Shown here: positions 1 through 8,071 of the stretch, piece after piece
Layout of the letters: the number at the start of each line of letters is the position of its first letter
Position numbering within the stretch: the stretch's first letter is position 1
Source of the DNA: JBHIBA01 sp046758845
Lineage (GTDB): Bacteria; UBA8248; JACPRG01; G963555815
Assembly (NCBI GenBank): GCA_046758845.1
Contig: JBHIBA010000053.1
Coordinates: 1-19,867, forward strand
DNA length: 19,867 nucleotides
Direction: 5' to 3'
The notes under the pieces: model-generated
Database searches by the model: none
What the model saw: only the letters and a program-made list of their open reading frames with translations
What the model was told of the DNA's origin: nothing
Made by a program: the position numbers and the translations under genes

Positions 1-114
1 TTCAAAAAGGCCCCCCTGGGAATCCGGGCCTTCATCCCCATCTACTGGGGTGCTGGGGAGAGGAACAGAGATGAGGATGCATCAGCCCGACGTCATTTCG
101 CTCGAAGGGGCCAT
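1..114 (+). CDS. Possible 3' end of an upstream gene (partial)
   Basis: Frame 1 is open from the window edge to a TGA at 112-114. Over the first 60 bases about 80% of its codons end in G or C, including a run reading KAPLGIRAFIPIYWG, which looks like real coding sequence. It would overlap the start of the DUF6282 gene by 44 bases, which is long for a natural overlap. A second frame closes with a TGA at 72-74 that overlaps the downstream ATG as ATGA, the usual translational-coupling arrangement, but its codon use is less convincing. I cannot name the family. Either frame, or a frameshift between them, could be the true C-terminus. Confidence 0.27.
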
Positions 115-958
115 TGACATTCACTTTCATCCCCACCCGGACCTGATCCCTCGCCTGACCGACGACCGGGGGGCGGCGGAGCGGGCGCTGGAGTGCGGGC
201 TGCGGGCGGTGGTTTTGAAGTGCCACTTCGAGTCCACGGTGGGGCGGGCCTATGACGTCGGCCAGCAGTTTGGCGGCATTGACGTCTACGGGGGGATCGT
301 CCTCAACCGCCACACAGGCGGCGTGAACCCGGCGGCGGTGGAGACCTCGGTGCGCCTGGGGGCGAAGGTGGTCTGGATGCCCACTGTGGACGCGGACTAC
401 CACGCGGAGGTGTACGGATTCACGGGGAGTTATGACAAACAAAGGAGCGACTCCCGGCCGGTGGAGCCCATCTCGATAGTGAAAGACGGTAAGCTGACGC
501 AGGCGTGCCAGGACGTTCTGGACATTTTGGCCCATTACGACAGCGCGGCCTTGGCGACGGGCCATTTCAGCGCGAAGGACGTGGGAGTTTTGGTCCGGGA
601 GGCGGTGGCGCGGAGGGTGCGGCGGGTGATTATGCAGCACGTCTTTTTCAAGATCCCGGCCATGTCGATTGAGCAGGTGAAGGAGCTTACGGCCCTGGGG
701 GCGGTGGCGGAGGTGGAGTATTGCGGCATCTCGCCCTTTTGGGCGTGGGAGGGGCAGACGCTGGAGGGGATGCGCCGTGGCGTGGCGGAGGTGGGGGCCG
801 AGCATTTCCTTTTGATCTCCGACGGGGGCCAGCGCCACAATCCCCTTCCCTCCGACTGTCTGCGCCTTTTGGCCCAGGGGCTGTATGAGAAGGGGGTGAC
901 GCGGGCGGAGTTGCGCCGGATGATGACGGTGAATCCGGCCGAGGTGTTGGGGATCTGA
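71..958 (+). CDS. DUF6282 family protein (amidohydrolase-like TIM barrel)
   Basis: This 295-residue protein resembles the DUF6282 family, which is related to metal-dependent amidohydrolases. The N-terminus carries an HxHxH cluster (H18, H20, H22) followed by PD. Further candidate ligands are K50 and H52 (KCHFES), H81 (NRHTGG), H165 (ATGHF), H190 (QHVFF) and D251 (SDGGQ). Their spacing fits the amidohydrolase metal-site order of HxH, Lys, His, His, Asp. The frame is open back to a GTG at 50, but the ATG at 71 is preferred because the GGGGAGAGG at 55-63 lies 7 bases before it. The DUF1445 gene starts 16 bases after the stop, so the two are almost certainly co-transcribed. The reaction is unknown; hydrolysis of a cyclic amide, ester or related bond is inference from the fold. 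It is cytoplasmic, with no signal peptide. Confidence 0.85.
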   Translation: MRMHQPDVISLEGAIDIHFHPHPDLIPRLTDDRGAAERALECGLRAVVLKCHFESTVGRAYDVGQQFGGIDVYGGIVLNRHTGGVNPAAVETSVRLGAKVVWMPTVDADYHAEVYGFTGSYDKQRSDSRPVEPISIVKDGKLTQACQDVLDILAHYDSAALATGHFSAKDVGVLVREAVARRVRRVIMQHVFFKIPAMSIEQVKELTALGAVAEVEYCGISPFWAWEGQTLEGMRRGVAEVGAEHFLLISDGGQRHNPLPSDCLRLLAQGLYEKGVTRAELRRMMTVNPAEVLGI

Positions 959-974
959 GCCGAAGGAGCGCGCC

Positions 975-1790
975 ATGACGACAGTCACAGTGGAGAAGGA
1001 AGACCTGTTGGAACTGCACCCGCGGGAGGTCCGCGCCCTCATCCGCGAGAGGAAGTGGACGGGAGGGACGGAGGGGCTGGCCAAAGGCTACGCCCAGGCG
1101 AACCTGGCGATTCTCCCCAAAGAGGTGGCCTTTGAGTTTTTGCTCTTCTGCCTGCGAAACCCCAAGCCCTGCCCGGTACTGGAGGTGACCGACCCGGGCT
1201 CCCCCCTCACGCGCGGGGTGGCGGCGGGGGCCGACCTCAGAACGGATTTATCTAAGTATTGCATTTACGAGCGGGGGGAGTGCGTAGCGGAGGTGGAGGA
1301 TATTACCGAGTACTGGCAGGGTGACCTGGTGGGCTTTTTGCTGGGCTGCAGCTACACCTTTGAGACAGCCCTGCTCAATGCGGGCATCCCCCTTCGCCAC
1401 CTGGAGGAGAACCTGGTGGTCTCGCTGTACACGACGAACATCGAGTGCGCCCCGGCGGGGCGGTTCGAGGGACCCATGGTGGTGAGCATGCGCCCCATCC
1501 GCCACGACCAGGTGGTCCGGGCGGTCCAGGTGACCTCGCGCTTTCCGGCCACCCACGGCGCGCCCGTCCACATCGGCGACCCCTCGGTCATCGGGATCGA
1601 GGACCTAGATGACGTCTGTTTCGGCACAGCGAGGGTCCAGGTCAGCCCAGGGGAAACCCCCGTCTTCTGGGGGTGCGGTTGCACGCCCCAGGCGGTGGCC
1701 CTCTCGGCCGGGCTGGACTTCATGATCACCCACAAGGCCGGCCACCTCTTCCTCACCGACACCCTCTCCGAGGAACTCGCCGCACTTTAA
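975..1790 (+). CDS. DUF1445 family putative hydro-lyase / D-glutamate cyclase-like protein
   Basis: The 271-residue product matches the DUF1445 family along its whole length. Diagnostic motifs are GCSYTFE (124-130), GPMVVSMRP (166-174), TSRFPATHGAPVHIGDP (187-203), GETPVFWGCGCTPQA (226-240) and THKAGHLFLTD (252-262). Bacterial members are usually named putative hydro-lyases. The vertebrate mitochondrial homologue is a D-glutamate cyclase that interconverts D-glutamate and 5-oxo-D-proline. Whether this copy acts on D-glutamate is unknown. The start is supported by GAAGGAG at 962-968, six bases before the ATG. It sits directly behind the DUF6282 gene and 64 bases before the MDR gene, so it is probably the second gene of a three-gene unit. 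The pairing with an amidohydrolase-like protein suggests a small cyclic or hydroxylated nitrogen compound as substrate (inference). Confidence 0.9.
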   Translation: MTTVTVEKEDLLELHPREVRALIRERKWTGGTEGLAKGYAQANLAILPKEVAFEFLLFCLRNPKPCPVLEVTDPGSPLTRGVAAGADLRTDLSKYCIYERGECVAEVEDITEYWQGDLVGFLLGCSYTFETALLNAGIPLRHLEENLVVSLYTTNIECAPAGRFEGPMVVSMRPIRHDQVVRAVQVTSRFPATHGAPVHIGDPSVIGIEDLDDVCFGTARVQVSPGETPVFWGCGCTPQAVALSAGLDFMITHKAGHLFLTDTLSEELAAL

Positions 1791-1854
1791 GCCTGCGCTT
1801 GGGGAAATCGCTGCCTGTAGCCCAAAGATCCAAGCTTCCCGGGAAAGGACGCTC

Positions 1855-2892
1855 ATGAAGGCCGCCGTCTTTCACGAATACGGACCCCCCGAGGTCTTGA
1901 AGTACGAAGACGTCGAGCCCCTTCCAGTAGGTCCCCGCGACGCCATGCTTAAGGTCGGGGCCACGTCGGTCAACTGGTTCGATATCCTTTGCCGGAAGGG
2001 ACAATACCGACCCAACGAGTCATTCCCCCACATCCTGGGCGGTGACATTTCGGGCGAGGTGGTGGAGGTCGGCCAGGAAGTGAACCACCTGAAAGCGGGC
2101 GATCGGGTGGTAGTCTACGGCGCGGTGGGCTGCGGGAGTTGCGAGATGTGCCTCCAGGGAGAGCCCAACTGCTGTATACGTTTCAAATACTTCGGCGGGC
2201 CCCTGTGGGGGGGCTACGCCCAGTACTTTACCGGACCGGCCAAAAACCTCTTCCGCCTGAACAAGAAAGTGGACTTTGCCGATAGTGCGGCCCTGCACAT
2301 CACCTTCCTCACCGCCTGGCACATGCTTCAGCGGGCCGGAGCCCAGCCCGGAGAAGACATCCTGATTCAGGCCGTCGGCAGCGGCCTGGGCATGGCGGCG
2401 GTCCAAATGGCCAAGCTCTGCGGGATGCGCGTCATCGGGACAGCCGGCACCGATGAGAAGTGCCAGCGGGGGCTCGAGTTCGGCGCCGATCACACGATCA
2501 ACTACAAGAAGCAGGACTTCCGGGAAGAAGTCATGAAGCTCACCCACAAGCGCGGCGTAGACGTGGTCATCGAGCACGTCGGGGCGGATACCTGGGACAA
2601 CAGCGTGCGCTGCCTCACCCGGATGGGACGACTTGTTACCTGCGGCGGGTCCTCGGGCTATCAGATCACCACCAATGTGGCCCATCTCTTCCACAAACAG
2701 CTGAGCCTCATGGGCGCCAACCTCGGCACACCCAATGAGATGGCCACTGTCGTCAAGTTCTTCGAGGAAGGCAAGCTCAAGCCGGTCATCGACCGCAAGC
2801 TGCCCCTGAAGGAAGCTGTCCAGGCCCACCGCATCATGGAATCCCGCCAGCACTTCGGGAAGATCATTCTCGAACCTGAACACGACGATTGA
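1855..2892 (+). CDS. Zinc-binding MDR family dehydrogenase (alcohol dehydrogenase/quinone reductase-like)
   Basis: A 345-residue medium-chain dehydrogenase/reductase. The N-terminal GroES-like domain (about 1-125) carries the structural-zinc loop C93-x2-C96-x2-C99, completed by C106 or C107. The Rossmann domain follows with the nucleotide-binding GSGLG at 175-179. The catalytic zinc site of classical alcohol dehydrogenases looks absent: the first ligand cysteine is replaced in the VNWFD segment (39-43) and the GHE motif reads GGD (62-64). This favours a zinc-independent hydride transfer, as in quinone or enoyl reductases, over alcohol oxidation (inference). It probably uses NAD(P)H, though nothing clearly decides which cofactor. 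GGGAAAGGA at 1841-1849 supports the ATG. It lies 64 bases behind the DUF1445 gene and ends the first gene set, with a perfect hairpin four bases after its stop. Confidence 0.88.
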   Translation: MKAAVFHEYGPPEVLKYEDVEPLPVGPRDAMLKVGATSVNWFDILCRKGQYRPNESFPHILGGDISGEVVEVGQEVNHLKAGDRVVVYGAVGCGSCEMCLQGEPNCCIRFKYFGGPLWGGYAQYFTGPAKNLFRLNKKVDFADSAALHITFLTAWHMLQRAGAQPGEDILIQAVGSGLGMAAVQMAKLCGMRVIGTAGTDEKCQRGLEFGADHTINYKKQDFREEVMKLTHKRGVDVVIEHVGADTWDNSVRCLTRMGRLVTCGGSSGYQITTNVAHLFHKQLSLMGANLGTPNEMATVVKFFEEGKLKPVIDRKLPLKEAVQAHRIMESRQHFGKIILEPEHDD

Positions 2893-2896
2893 TAGG

Positions 2897-2913
2897 CAAG
2901 GGGAAACCCCTTG
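2897..2913 (+). terminator. Short perfect stem-loop after the MDR gene
   Basis: CAAGGGG (2897-2903) pairs perfectly with CCCCTTG (2907-2913) around an AAA loop, four bases past the stop codon. No T-tract follows, so it is not a textbook intrinsic terminator. It may mark a Rho-dependent end or protect the 3' end. A promoter lies 37 bases downstream, which fits a transcription-unit boundary here. Confidence 0.4.
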
Positions 2914-2949
2914 GACCGTCTGTCCCCCACGCCCACAACGTTCGTCTTG

Positions 2950-2978
2950 TTGACAGCGTGAACGACCCTTGCTAGGCT
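2950..2978 (+). promoter_or_regulatory. Sigma-70-type promoter for the first UbiD gene
   Basis: A perfect -35 hexamer TTGACA (2950-2955), a 17-base spacer and TAGGCT (2973-2978) as -10 face the UbiD gene. The predicted start near 2985 gives a leader of about 90 bases, ending in GGAGGG (3062-3067) eight bases before the ATG. The -35 and spacing are ideal; the -10 matches only three consensus bases. This suggests UbiD can be transcribed separately from the DUF6282-DUF1445-MDR set. Confidence 0.6.
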
Positions 2979-3075
2979 CCAACACGGGTTTGGCCGGGTA
3001 AACATCCGCTGCATCTGTGACAGAGAATCCGTTGAATTCTGCCTGGGCCGGCGTCTTTCCTCGGAGGGAATTGAC

Positions 3076-4584
3076 ATGAACAGGTCGACGAAGACGGCTC
3101 CGAAGCGCCCTTTTGAGGTCAGAGCGGACAATCGTCCGAGTTGGCCCTTCCTTTCCCTTCGCGACTATTTGTTCCATTTGGATGAGCGGGGGCGCCTTTT
3201 GCACGTGGACAAGCCCTCGGACGCCCGGTTCGAAATCGGGGCCGTGAGCAAGCGCCTGATGGAGCTCGGCTCCGACAAGGCGTGCATGTTCTGGAACGTA
3301 CATTCCTCTCACGAGGACTGGCATGTCGAGCCGCCCTACGACGTGTTGGTGGACGGAACTCACCGCCACGTTCACATGGTGGAGGACGCCTTTAATGTCA
3401 GCCGCGATGAAATCTTCGAGAACTGGATCGAGCGCATCCGACCGGACCACCTGGTGGACCCGGTGGAAGTGGACCGCTCAGAGGCCCCTTGCAAGGAGGT
3501 GGTCATCCCGGAAGAGGAGGTCGACCTGTTCAAGATCCCCGTGGACATGTGTACCGGCAAGATGGGCGGCCCCTTCATCTCCAAAGGGGTGTGCTTCACC
3601 CGCCACCCGGACACGGGCATCTCCAATTTCGCCATCTACCGCCTTCACGTCAAAGGGCCCAAGCACACGGGGATTCTGATCGTTCCTAACCAGCACGTGG
3701 CTTCGGTGTACGCGAAGTTCGGGTCGGAGGGGAAAAATATGCCCATGGCCTGCGCCATCGGCGTGGACCCTCTCATGGCCATCATTTCCGGAGCCCCCGT
3801 GCCGGTGAGCACGCCGGAGAACAGGGTGTGGGGGGCCTTGGCGGGGACGGCCCTTCCCGTGGTGAAAGCGGAGCTGTCCGACCTGACGGTCCCGGCCTAC
3901 GCCGAATACATCCTGGAGGGAGAAGTCCTCCACGACGTGAGGGATACCGAGGGGCCCTACGGAGAGTACACGGGATACTATTCGGGCATCCGCGACCTCC
4001 CGGTCTTCAAGGTCAAGTGCATCACCCACCGCAAGCGGCCCATTTACGAAGCCGTCACCATCGGAAAACCCCCCAGCGAGGGGAACTTCCTGGTGGAAAT
4101 GGGATTCAATTTGGAGATGACGCGAGGCATCCGGGAGTACCTGCCGGAGGTCAAGGCGGTTCGCTCCCTGATTTGTCACGGGCTGGTGACAGTGGTGCAG
4201 CTCGACAAAAAGCGCCGGTATAAGGGTCTGGCCTTCCGGGCGGGCCACATGGTGTGGAGCAAAAAGGCCCTGGTGAAAAACGTCCTCGTCATCGACGATG
4301 ACATCGACATCTGGGACAACGACGATGTTTGGTGGGCCTTCGCCACACACACCCAGGGCCACAAGTCGGTCCATATCGTTCCGGACGTCTCCGGTTGCCG
4401 TCTCGACCCCTCAGAGCCTTTCGGCGGCGAGGAGGGAATCTCGTGCAAAATGATCATTGACTGCACCGAACCCTTTCCCCCCTACCACGCCCCCTATATG
4501 CGCGGCGTGGCCGGGCCGGACGAAAAGACTTACAAGGAAGTTTTGCAGAACTGGACTCAATACTTCCAAGACGGGGCCCCCTAA
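3076..4584 (+). CDS. UbiD family (prenylated-FMN-dependent) decarboxylase
   Basis: A 502-residue UbiD-family protein at the family's usual length. UbiD enzymes use prenylated FMN, made by UbiX, to decarboxylate or carboxylate unsaturated and aromatic acids. Visible motifs are GISNFAIYR (181-189), with N184 as likely metal ligand and R189 as the conserved arginine; YAEYILEGE (275-283), with E277 as likely metal ligand; and the glutamate pair E292/E297 in EGPYGEY. The catalytic Arg-Glu-Glu set is therefore present and the enzyme should be active. GGAGGG eight bases upstream supports the ATG. The N-terminal 25 residues before the UbiD start (WPFLSLRDYL) are a poorly conserved extension. It has its own promoter but follows the DUF6282-DUF1445-MDR set, so its substrate may be linked to theirs. 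No ubiX lies in the window. Confidence 0.93.
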   Translation: MNRSTKTAPKRPFEVRADNRPSWPFLSLRDYLFHLDERGRLLHVDKPSDARFEIGAVSKRLMELGSDKACMFWNVHSSHEDWHVEPPYDVLVDGTHRHVHMVEDAFNVSRDEIFENWIERIRPDHLVDPVEVDRSEAPCKEVVIPEEEVDLFKIPVDMCTGKMGGPFISKGVCFTRHPDTGISNFAIYRLHVKGPKHTGILIVPNQHVASVYAKFGSEGKNMPMACAIGVDPLMAIISGAPVPVSTPENRVWGALAGTALPVVKAELSDLTVPAYAEYILEGEVLHDVRDTEGPYGEYTGYYSGIRDLPVFKVKCITHRKRPIYEAVTIGKPPSEGNFLVEMGFNLEMTRGIREYLPEVKAVRSLICHGLVTVVQLDKKRRYKGLAFRAGHMVWSKKALVKNVLVIDDDIDIWDNDDVWWAFATHTQGHKSVHIVPDVSGCRLDPSEPFGGEEGISCKMIIDCTEPFPPYHAPYMRGVAGPDEKTYKEVLQNWTQYFQDGAP

Positions 4585-4777
4585 GGCCGGTGTAGGGGTC
4601 CCCCACCATTGAGACCGAAACCGTTCAAAAACTCGGGACCGGCTGCGACGTCCAGATACTCAGCGACGCGCCACGGATTTTGGTGAAGATGTAGACTTCT
4701 GCCAGTGACTGAAACAACACCGGCGTCTCCTCGACACGGCCGGTGTCAGGGATGAACTGCTGTAGGGTCGCCTAGCC

Positions 4778-5557
4778 ATGGGTAATGCGGAGATTCAAGG
4801 GAAGCTTTGGGGGGCAGCAGCGCGGGACTGGGCGGACCTCCAGGAACCGACGGCCAAGCGGCTATGGGAGGCGATGCTGGAGGCGGCCGGGGTCGCCGGC
4901 GGCACGCGCCTACTGGATGCCGGTTGCGGCTCCGGCGGAGCTTGCGTGGTTGCACAGAGGCGGGGGGCGCACGTCAGCGGCATTGACGCCTCGCAAGCCT
5001 TGATCGCCATAGCCAGTGAGCGCGTGCCAAGTGGCGACTTTCGGGTCGGTGATCTGGAGGAGCTGCCCTACGATGAGGGCGCTTTCGACGCAATCATTGC
5101 TTCCCGCTCAGTGGAGTATACGGCTGACCCTGTCGCTGCTCTTGTCGAACTCAAGCGAGTTTGTGTCGCGGGTGGGCGGGTCGTCGTGGCCACATGGGGA
5201 GCGCCCGAGAACTGCGAAATGCGCGTCGTATTTGAGGCCGTCCGGGACATCATTCCCGATCCACCGAAGGGGCTCCCCCAATTCGCGCTGTCGGCGCCTG
5301 GCGCTCTTGAAGAGTTGGTCGGAAAGGCCGGACTGAAGGCCATCGGGAGCGGCGAGGCCGAAAACACGTTCGTCTATCCCGACCTCGAAGCATGCTGGCG
5401 TGCTCAGAGGTCAGCCGGTCCGCTCCAAGGGACGATGCGGACCATCGGCGAGGAGCGGCTCAAGGCGGCCGTCCTGAAGGCCTGCGAGCCCTACCGGACA
5501 AGCTCCGGCGAGGTGCGGCTGGAGAATACCATGCGGTACGTTACGGCAACGGCGTGA
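4778..5557 (+). CDS. Class I SAM-dependent methyltransferase
   Basis: The 259-residue protein has a clear class I methyltransferase core. Motif I is LLDAGCGSG at 45-53, the acidic residue after strand 2 is D70 (VSGID), motif II/III is GDLEELPY at 91-98, and the post-core region reads GGRVVVATWG (132-141). The layout is that of a Methyltransf_11/25-type small-molecule methyltransferase, but the acceptor cannot be told. The Shine-Dalgarno sequence is weak (TAGGG about 12 bases upstream), so the ATG is chosen on the domain boundary. The preceding 193 bases contain no gene. Codons such as CTT, GTT, CGA and TGT occur more often than in neighbouring genes, which hints at a different origin. The zinc-ribbon gene begins 75 bases after the stop. 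Confidence 0.88.
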   Translation: MGNAEIQGKLWGAAARDWADLQEPTAKRLWEAMLEAAGVAGGTRLLDAGCGSGGACVVAQRRGAHVSGIDASQALIAIASERVPSGDFRVGDLEELPYDEGAFDAIIASRSVEYTADPVAALVELKRVCVAGGRVVVATWGAPENCEMRVVFEAVRDIIPDPPKGLPQFALSAPGALEELVGKAGLKAIGSGEAENTFVYPDLEACWRAQRSAGPLQGTMRTIGEERLKAAVLKACEPYRTSSGEVRLENTMRYVTATA

Positions 5558-5632
5558 AGGTGGCCGCCACCGGTGATCTTGGCGATGCGGACGTGATATC
5601 CGCCGATCGACCGGAAGCGCGAAGGAGCGCAT

Positions 5633-5851
5633 TTGAACCAGGAAAGATCCGAATCCGAATTCAAGCTGTCTTACTCCGAGCGGCCGGTGAAGATCCTCCC
5701 GGAAGGTCTGAAGTGTGAGTGCGGGGCCCTCATGCAGCTTTTCACCGAGCACCGCAGCGAGCACGGGGGACAGATCATTTCGAGAATTTTCGTCTGCCCG
5801 AAATGCAACAACGAGGCGGGGTTGAAGCTCGGTGGAGGGACGCTGATTTAA
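5633..5851 (+). CDS. Small zinc-ribbon protein with a TTG start
   Basis: A 72-residue protein with two cysteine pairs, C28-x-C30 (KCECGALM) and C55-x2-C58 (FVCPKCNN), spaced like a minimal zinc ribbon. I recognise no named family. The start is a TTG, decided by a strong GAAGGAG at 5621-5627 five bases upstream; no ATG precedes the cysteines at a sensible place. The protein has no signal peptide or membrane segment. Zinc binding is inferred from the cysteine pattern. It sits between the methyltransferase and a 379-base non-coding gap, and could be co-transcribed with the methyltransferase. Possible roles are nucleic-acid binding or protein interaction, but nothing in the sequence decides. Confidence 0.68.
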   Translation: MNQERSESEFKLSYSERPVKILPEGLKCECGALMQLFTEHRSEHGGQIISRIFVCPKCNNEAGLKLGGGTLI

Positions 5852-6230
5852 GCCCCGCCCTGGAGGACCCCTAGTCCACAGTGTAGGGAGGGGAGATCGG
5901 ACGGAGGCAGATCGAGAAGCCTGCCCGCCGGTGAATCTCCCTTCTGCATTAGAGTGCAGCGGTGCCCCTGCAACTCCGCAGAGGTGGGGTTGAACACCCT
6001 GAGACGCCTCTCCCGCCTCCCATGTGTCTTTCGGCCAGACCCAGCCGGGCCTTCGGGTTAGCATCAGGAATTGCACAGGAGCCCTGGGCGTCGTCGCTCT
6101 TCTGTGTTCTCGCCTGTCTCACCCTTTGCGGCAAGGTCGAACGCCGGCCGGTGAAGGCGGCTGGGGCTACGTGACGCGCGAATGGCGTCCGCGTCCGAAC
6201 ACCACCCGCGGCAGACAGGAGGGAGGAATC
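5852..6230. other. Gene-free stretch before the second UbiD gene
   Basis: These 379 bases hold no convincing gene. The frame of the downstream UbiD stays open upstream to 6024, but the upstream 69 residues have no family similarity and no ribosome-binding site, so I treat them as leader. I see no clear promoter hexamers, terminator or repeat. The strong ribosome-binding site GGGAGGA (6221-6227) ends the region. Confidence 0.5.
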
Positions 6231-7604
6231 ATGGCCCACCGAGATTTGCGGACGTTCCTCAAGGACCTGGAAGAACGAGGGGACCTCCTTCGCGTGGACC
6301 GCTCGCTGAACCCCCGCCTGGAGGCCGCCGCCGTCTTGCGATCGCTGGACGACGATGAGGGACCCGCGGTGATCTTCGACCGCCTTCGAGGCCGTCGGGT
6401 TCCCGTGGTAGGGAATCTGCTGAGCGCCCGCCGCCGTCTTGAATTGGCGTTGGGGACCGAAGAGAACTTTCGGGAAGCGGTCACAGCCCGGCTTGGGAAG
6501 AGACGAAAGCCTCGAAAGGCAAAAAGCGTCCCCGTCCATCAGGTCGTTTTACGAAAGGGATTTGACCTGGCGCCCCTGCTCCCCGTTTTGACGTATCACG
6601 CGCGGGACAAAGGCCCCTTCATCACCTCGGGCGTCACGCTGACGCGCAACCCCGAGACGGACAACATCCACCTGGGCATCTACCGCATGCAGGTCCAGGA
6701 CCGAAACCTTCTGAGCGCTCAGATCGCGAGCCCTCCCCTCAGCCGATTTGTGGCGGAGGCCGCAGCCCGCGGGGACGCCGTGCCAGTCGCCATCGCCCTG
6801 GGCCCGGACCCGGGGCTCTGGTTGGGCTCCGTTCTCCAATCGGAGCATGGGGGGGACAAGCTGGAGCTGGCCGGCGGCTTGAGGGGAGGACCCGTGGAGA
6901 TCGCCGACGGGGTGACCGTGGAGCTTCCCGTCCCGGCGCGCGCCGAATTGGTGCTGGAAGGGCGGATCCTCCCCGGCAAGCACGTCGAAGAAGGTCCCAT
7001 GGGCGAGAGCAGCGGCGTCTACACGAAGAGCCGCAGCTGCCTGATCGAGATCACGGCGGTCACTCACCGCCAGGACTTTCTCTATCACGCCCTTCTTCCC
7101 TGGAGCCGCGACGAGGAGGCGTTGCTGGCCGTGGCCTACGCCCTGCCGATGGAGATTCGCTTGAGGGCGCACGACCCCTCCATCCGCGCCTTCCATTTGG
7201 TCTCCGGCACGGCGGCCACGCACGCGGTGGCGTCCATCGAGAAGAACCGGCGCGGCCACGCGCGCGACGTCATGACGCTGGCCTTCGGCCTCTTTCCCAT
7301 CATGAAACAGTTAGTGGTTGTGGACGAGGACATCGATCCCCGCGATCCCCGGATGGTCTCCTGGGCCGTCGCCACCCGATTTCAGGGCGATCGGGATCTC
7401 GTGGTGATCCCAAAAGGGAGCGGCTTCATCATCGATCCCTCCGCGCACCGGCGGGACGGGTCGGTGCTCAGCACGAAGGTGGGTCTCGACGCCACGATGC
7501 CCTTCGGGGACCGGGATCATTACGAGCGGATTGACGTGGGAGACCCGGCGAGACGGCGGGCGACAGAGGTCCTCTCCAGGTTGAGCCGGAACGGCAAAGA
7601 TTGA
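6231..7604 (+). CDS. UbiD family decarboxylase, second divergent copy
   Basis: A 457-residue UbiD-family protein. The key motifs are present: NIHLGIYRMQV (145-155) with N145 and R152, ARAELVLEG (237-245) with E239, and EEGPMGES (253-260) with E254 and E259, so the prenylated-FMN site looks intact. It is only distantly similar to the UbiD at 3076-4584: shorter, and with a TYHARDKGPFITSGVTLTRNP block in place of the other's MCTGKMGGPF segment. The two are probably paralogues with different substrates rather than a duplication. The start is the ATG at 6231 behind AGGAGGGAGGAA; the frame is open further upstream but that part looks non-coding. The basic stretch at about 88-98 (LGKRRKPRKAK) is unusual. 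No partner subunit or ubiX is adjacent. Confidence 0.92.
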   Translation: MAHRDLRTFLKDLEERGDLLRVDRSLNPRLEAAAVLRSLDDDEGPAVIFDRLRGRRVPVVGNLLSARRRLELALGTEENFREAVTARLGKRRKPRKAKSVPVHQVVLRKGFDLAPLLPVLTYHARDKGPFITSGVTLTRNPETDNIHLGIYRMQVQDRNLLSAQIASPPLSRFVAEAAARGDAVPVAIALGPDPGLWLGSVLQSEHGGDKLELAGGLRGGPVEIADGVTVELPVPARAELVLEGRILPGKHVEEGPMGESSGVYTKSRSCLIEITAVTHRQDFLYHALLPWSRDEEALLAVAYALPMEIRLRAHDPSIRAFHLVSGTAATHAVASIEKNRRGHARDVMTLAFGLFPIMKQLVVVDEDIDPRDPRMVSWAVATRFQGDRDLVVIPKGSGFIIDPSAHRRDGSVLSTKVGLDATMPFGDRDHYERIDVGDPARRRATEVLSRLSRNGKD

Positions 7605-7716
7605 TTTCGCTTGCCGAAAGCCGTTTCAGCCTGAGAGTTCCGCTTTGAACCCTAGAAGAGCTTTCCGGTCGCCCGATCGGCCCCGGCCTCCTTCGCTCAT
7701 TTCGCACACCTGAACC

Positions 7717-7741
7717 CCGGGTCGGTGGTCGTCCGACCCGG
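7717..7741. other. Perfect 9-bp stem-loop
   Basis: CCGGGTCGG (7717-7725) pairs perfectly with CCGACCCGG (7733-7741) around a 7-base loop, 113 bases after the second UbiD gene. There is no T-tract. It may be a 3'-end structure of the UbiD transcript or chance in GC-rich DNA. Confidence 0.35.
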
Positions 7742-8071
7742 CAAGAACGGCGTCGGACACCATACCGGTTCCCCCTTTCAAGAATAAGAAGAGCCGCTGG
7801 CATTCTTTCAACCGGGGCAACGGGCTTTCATACCCTTTGCTTCTCAGCACATTGGGCGCCCACTCCCCTGCGAACAGTCATGCCCGTGATGCTCTCACAG
7901 TTCATCCTCACGAAATGCGGCCAGGGCGCGCGAAATGACACAGCGGGGTTCGCCATCCGCACATCTCACATCATGATAAAGGTTTCGATGTTATGGAGTT
8001 TTGAAACAATCCAAACGGGAAATAACGCCTTTACATCAAATCTATTTAAGGATCCAGAAATATTCAATAAT

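Noticed and set aside
2020..3450. Long minus-strand reading frame (476 codons) across the MDR and UbiD genes
   Set aside because: It is antisense to two strongly supported genes, spans their intergenic promoter and has no family motifs. Long antisense frames are expected in GC-rich coding DNA.
3478..4374. Minus-strand frame of 298 codons inside the first UbiD gene
   Set aside because: It is rich in His, Asp and Gly in shadow fashion, has no domain, and is fully covered by an intact UbiD on the plus strand.
4588..4607. Hairpin-like GGTG...GGGG / CCCC...CACC after the first UbiD gene
   Set aside because: The two halves leave a single-base loop and no T-tract follows, so a functional terminator cannot be supported.
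6024..6230. N-terminal extension of the second UbiD to the first in-frame start
   Set aside because: The extension does not resemble UbiD, while GGGAGGA sits just before the ATG at 6231, where UbiD similarity begins.
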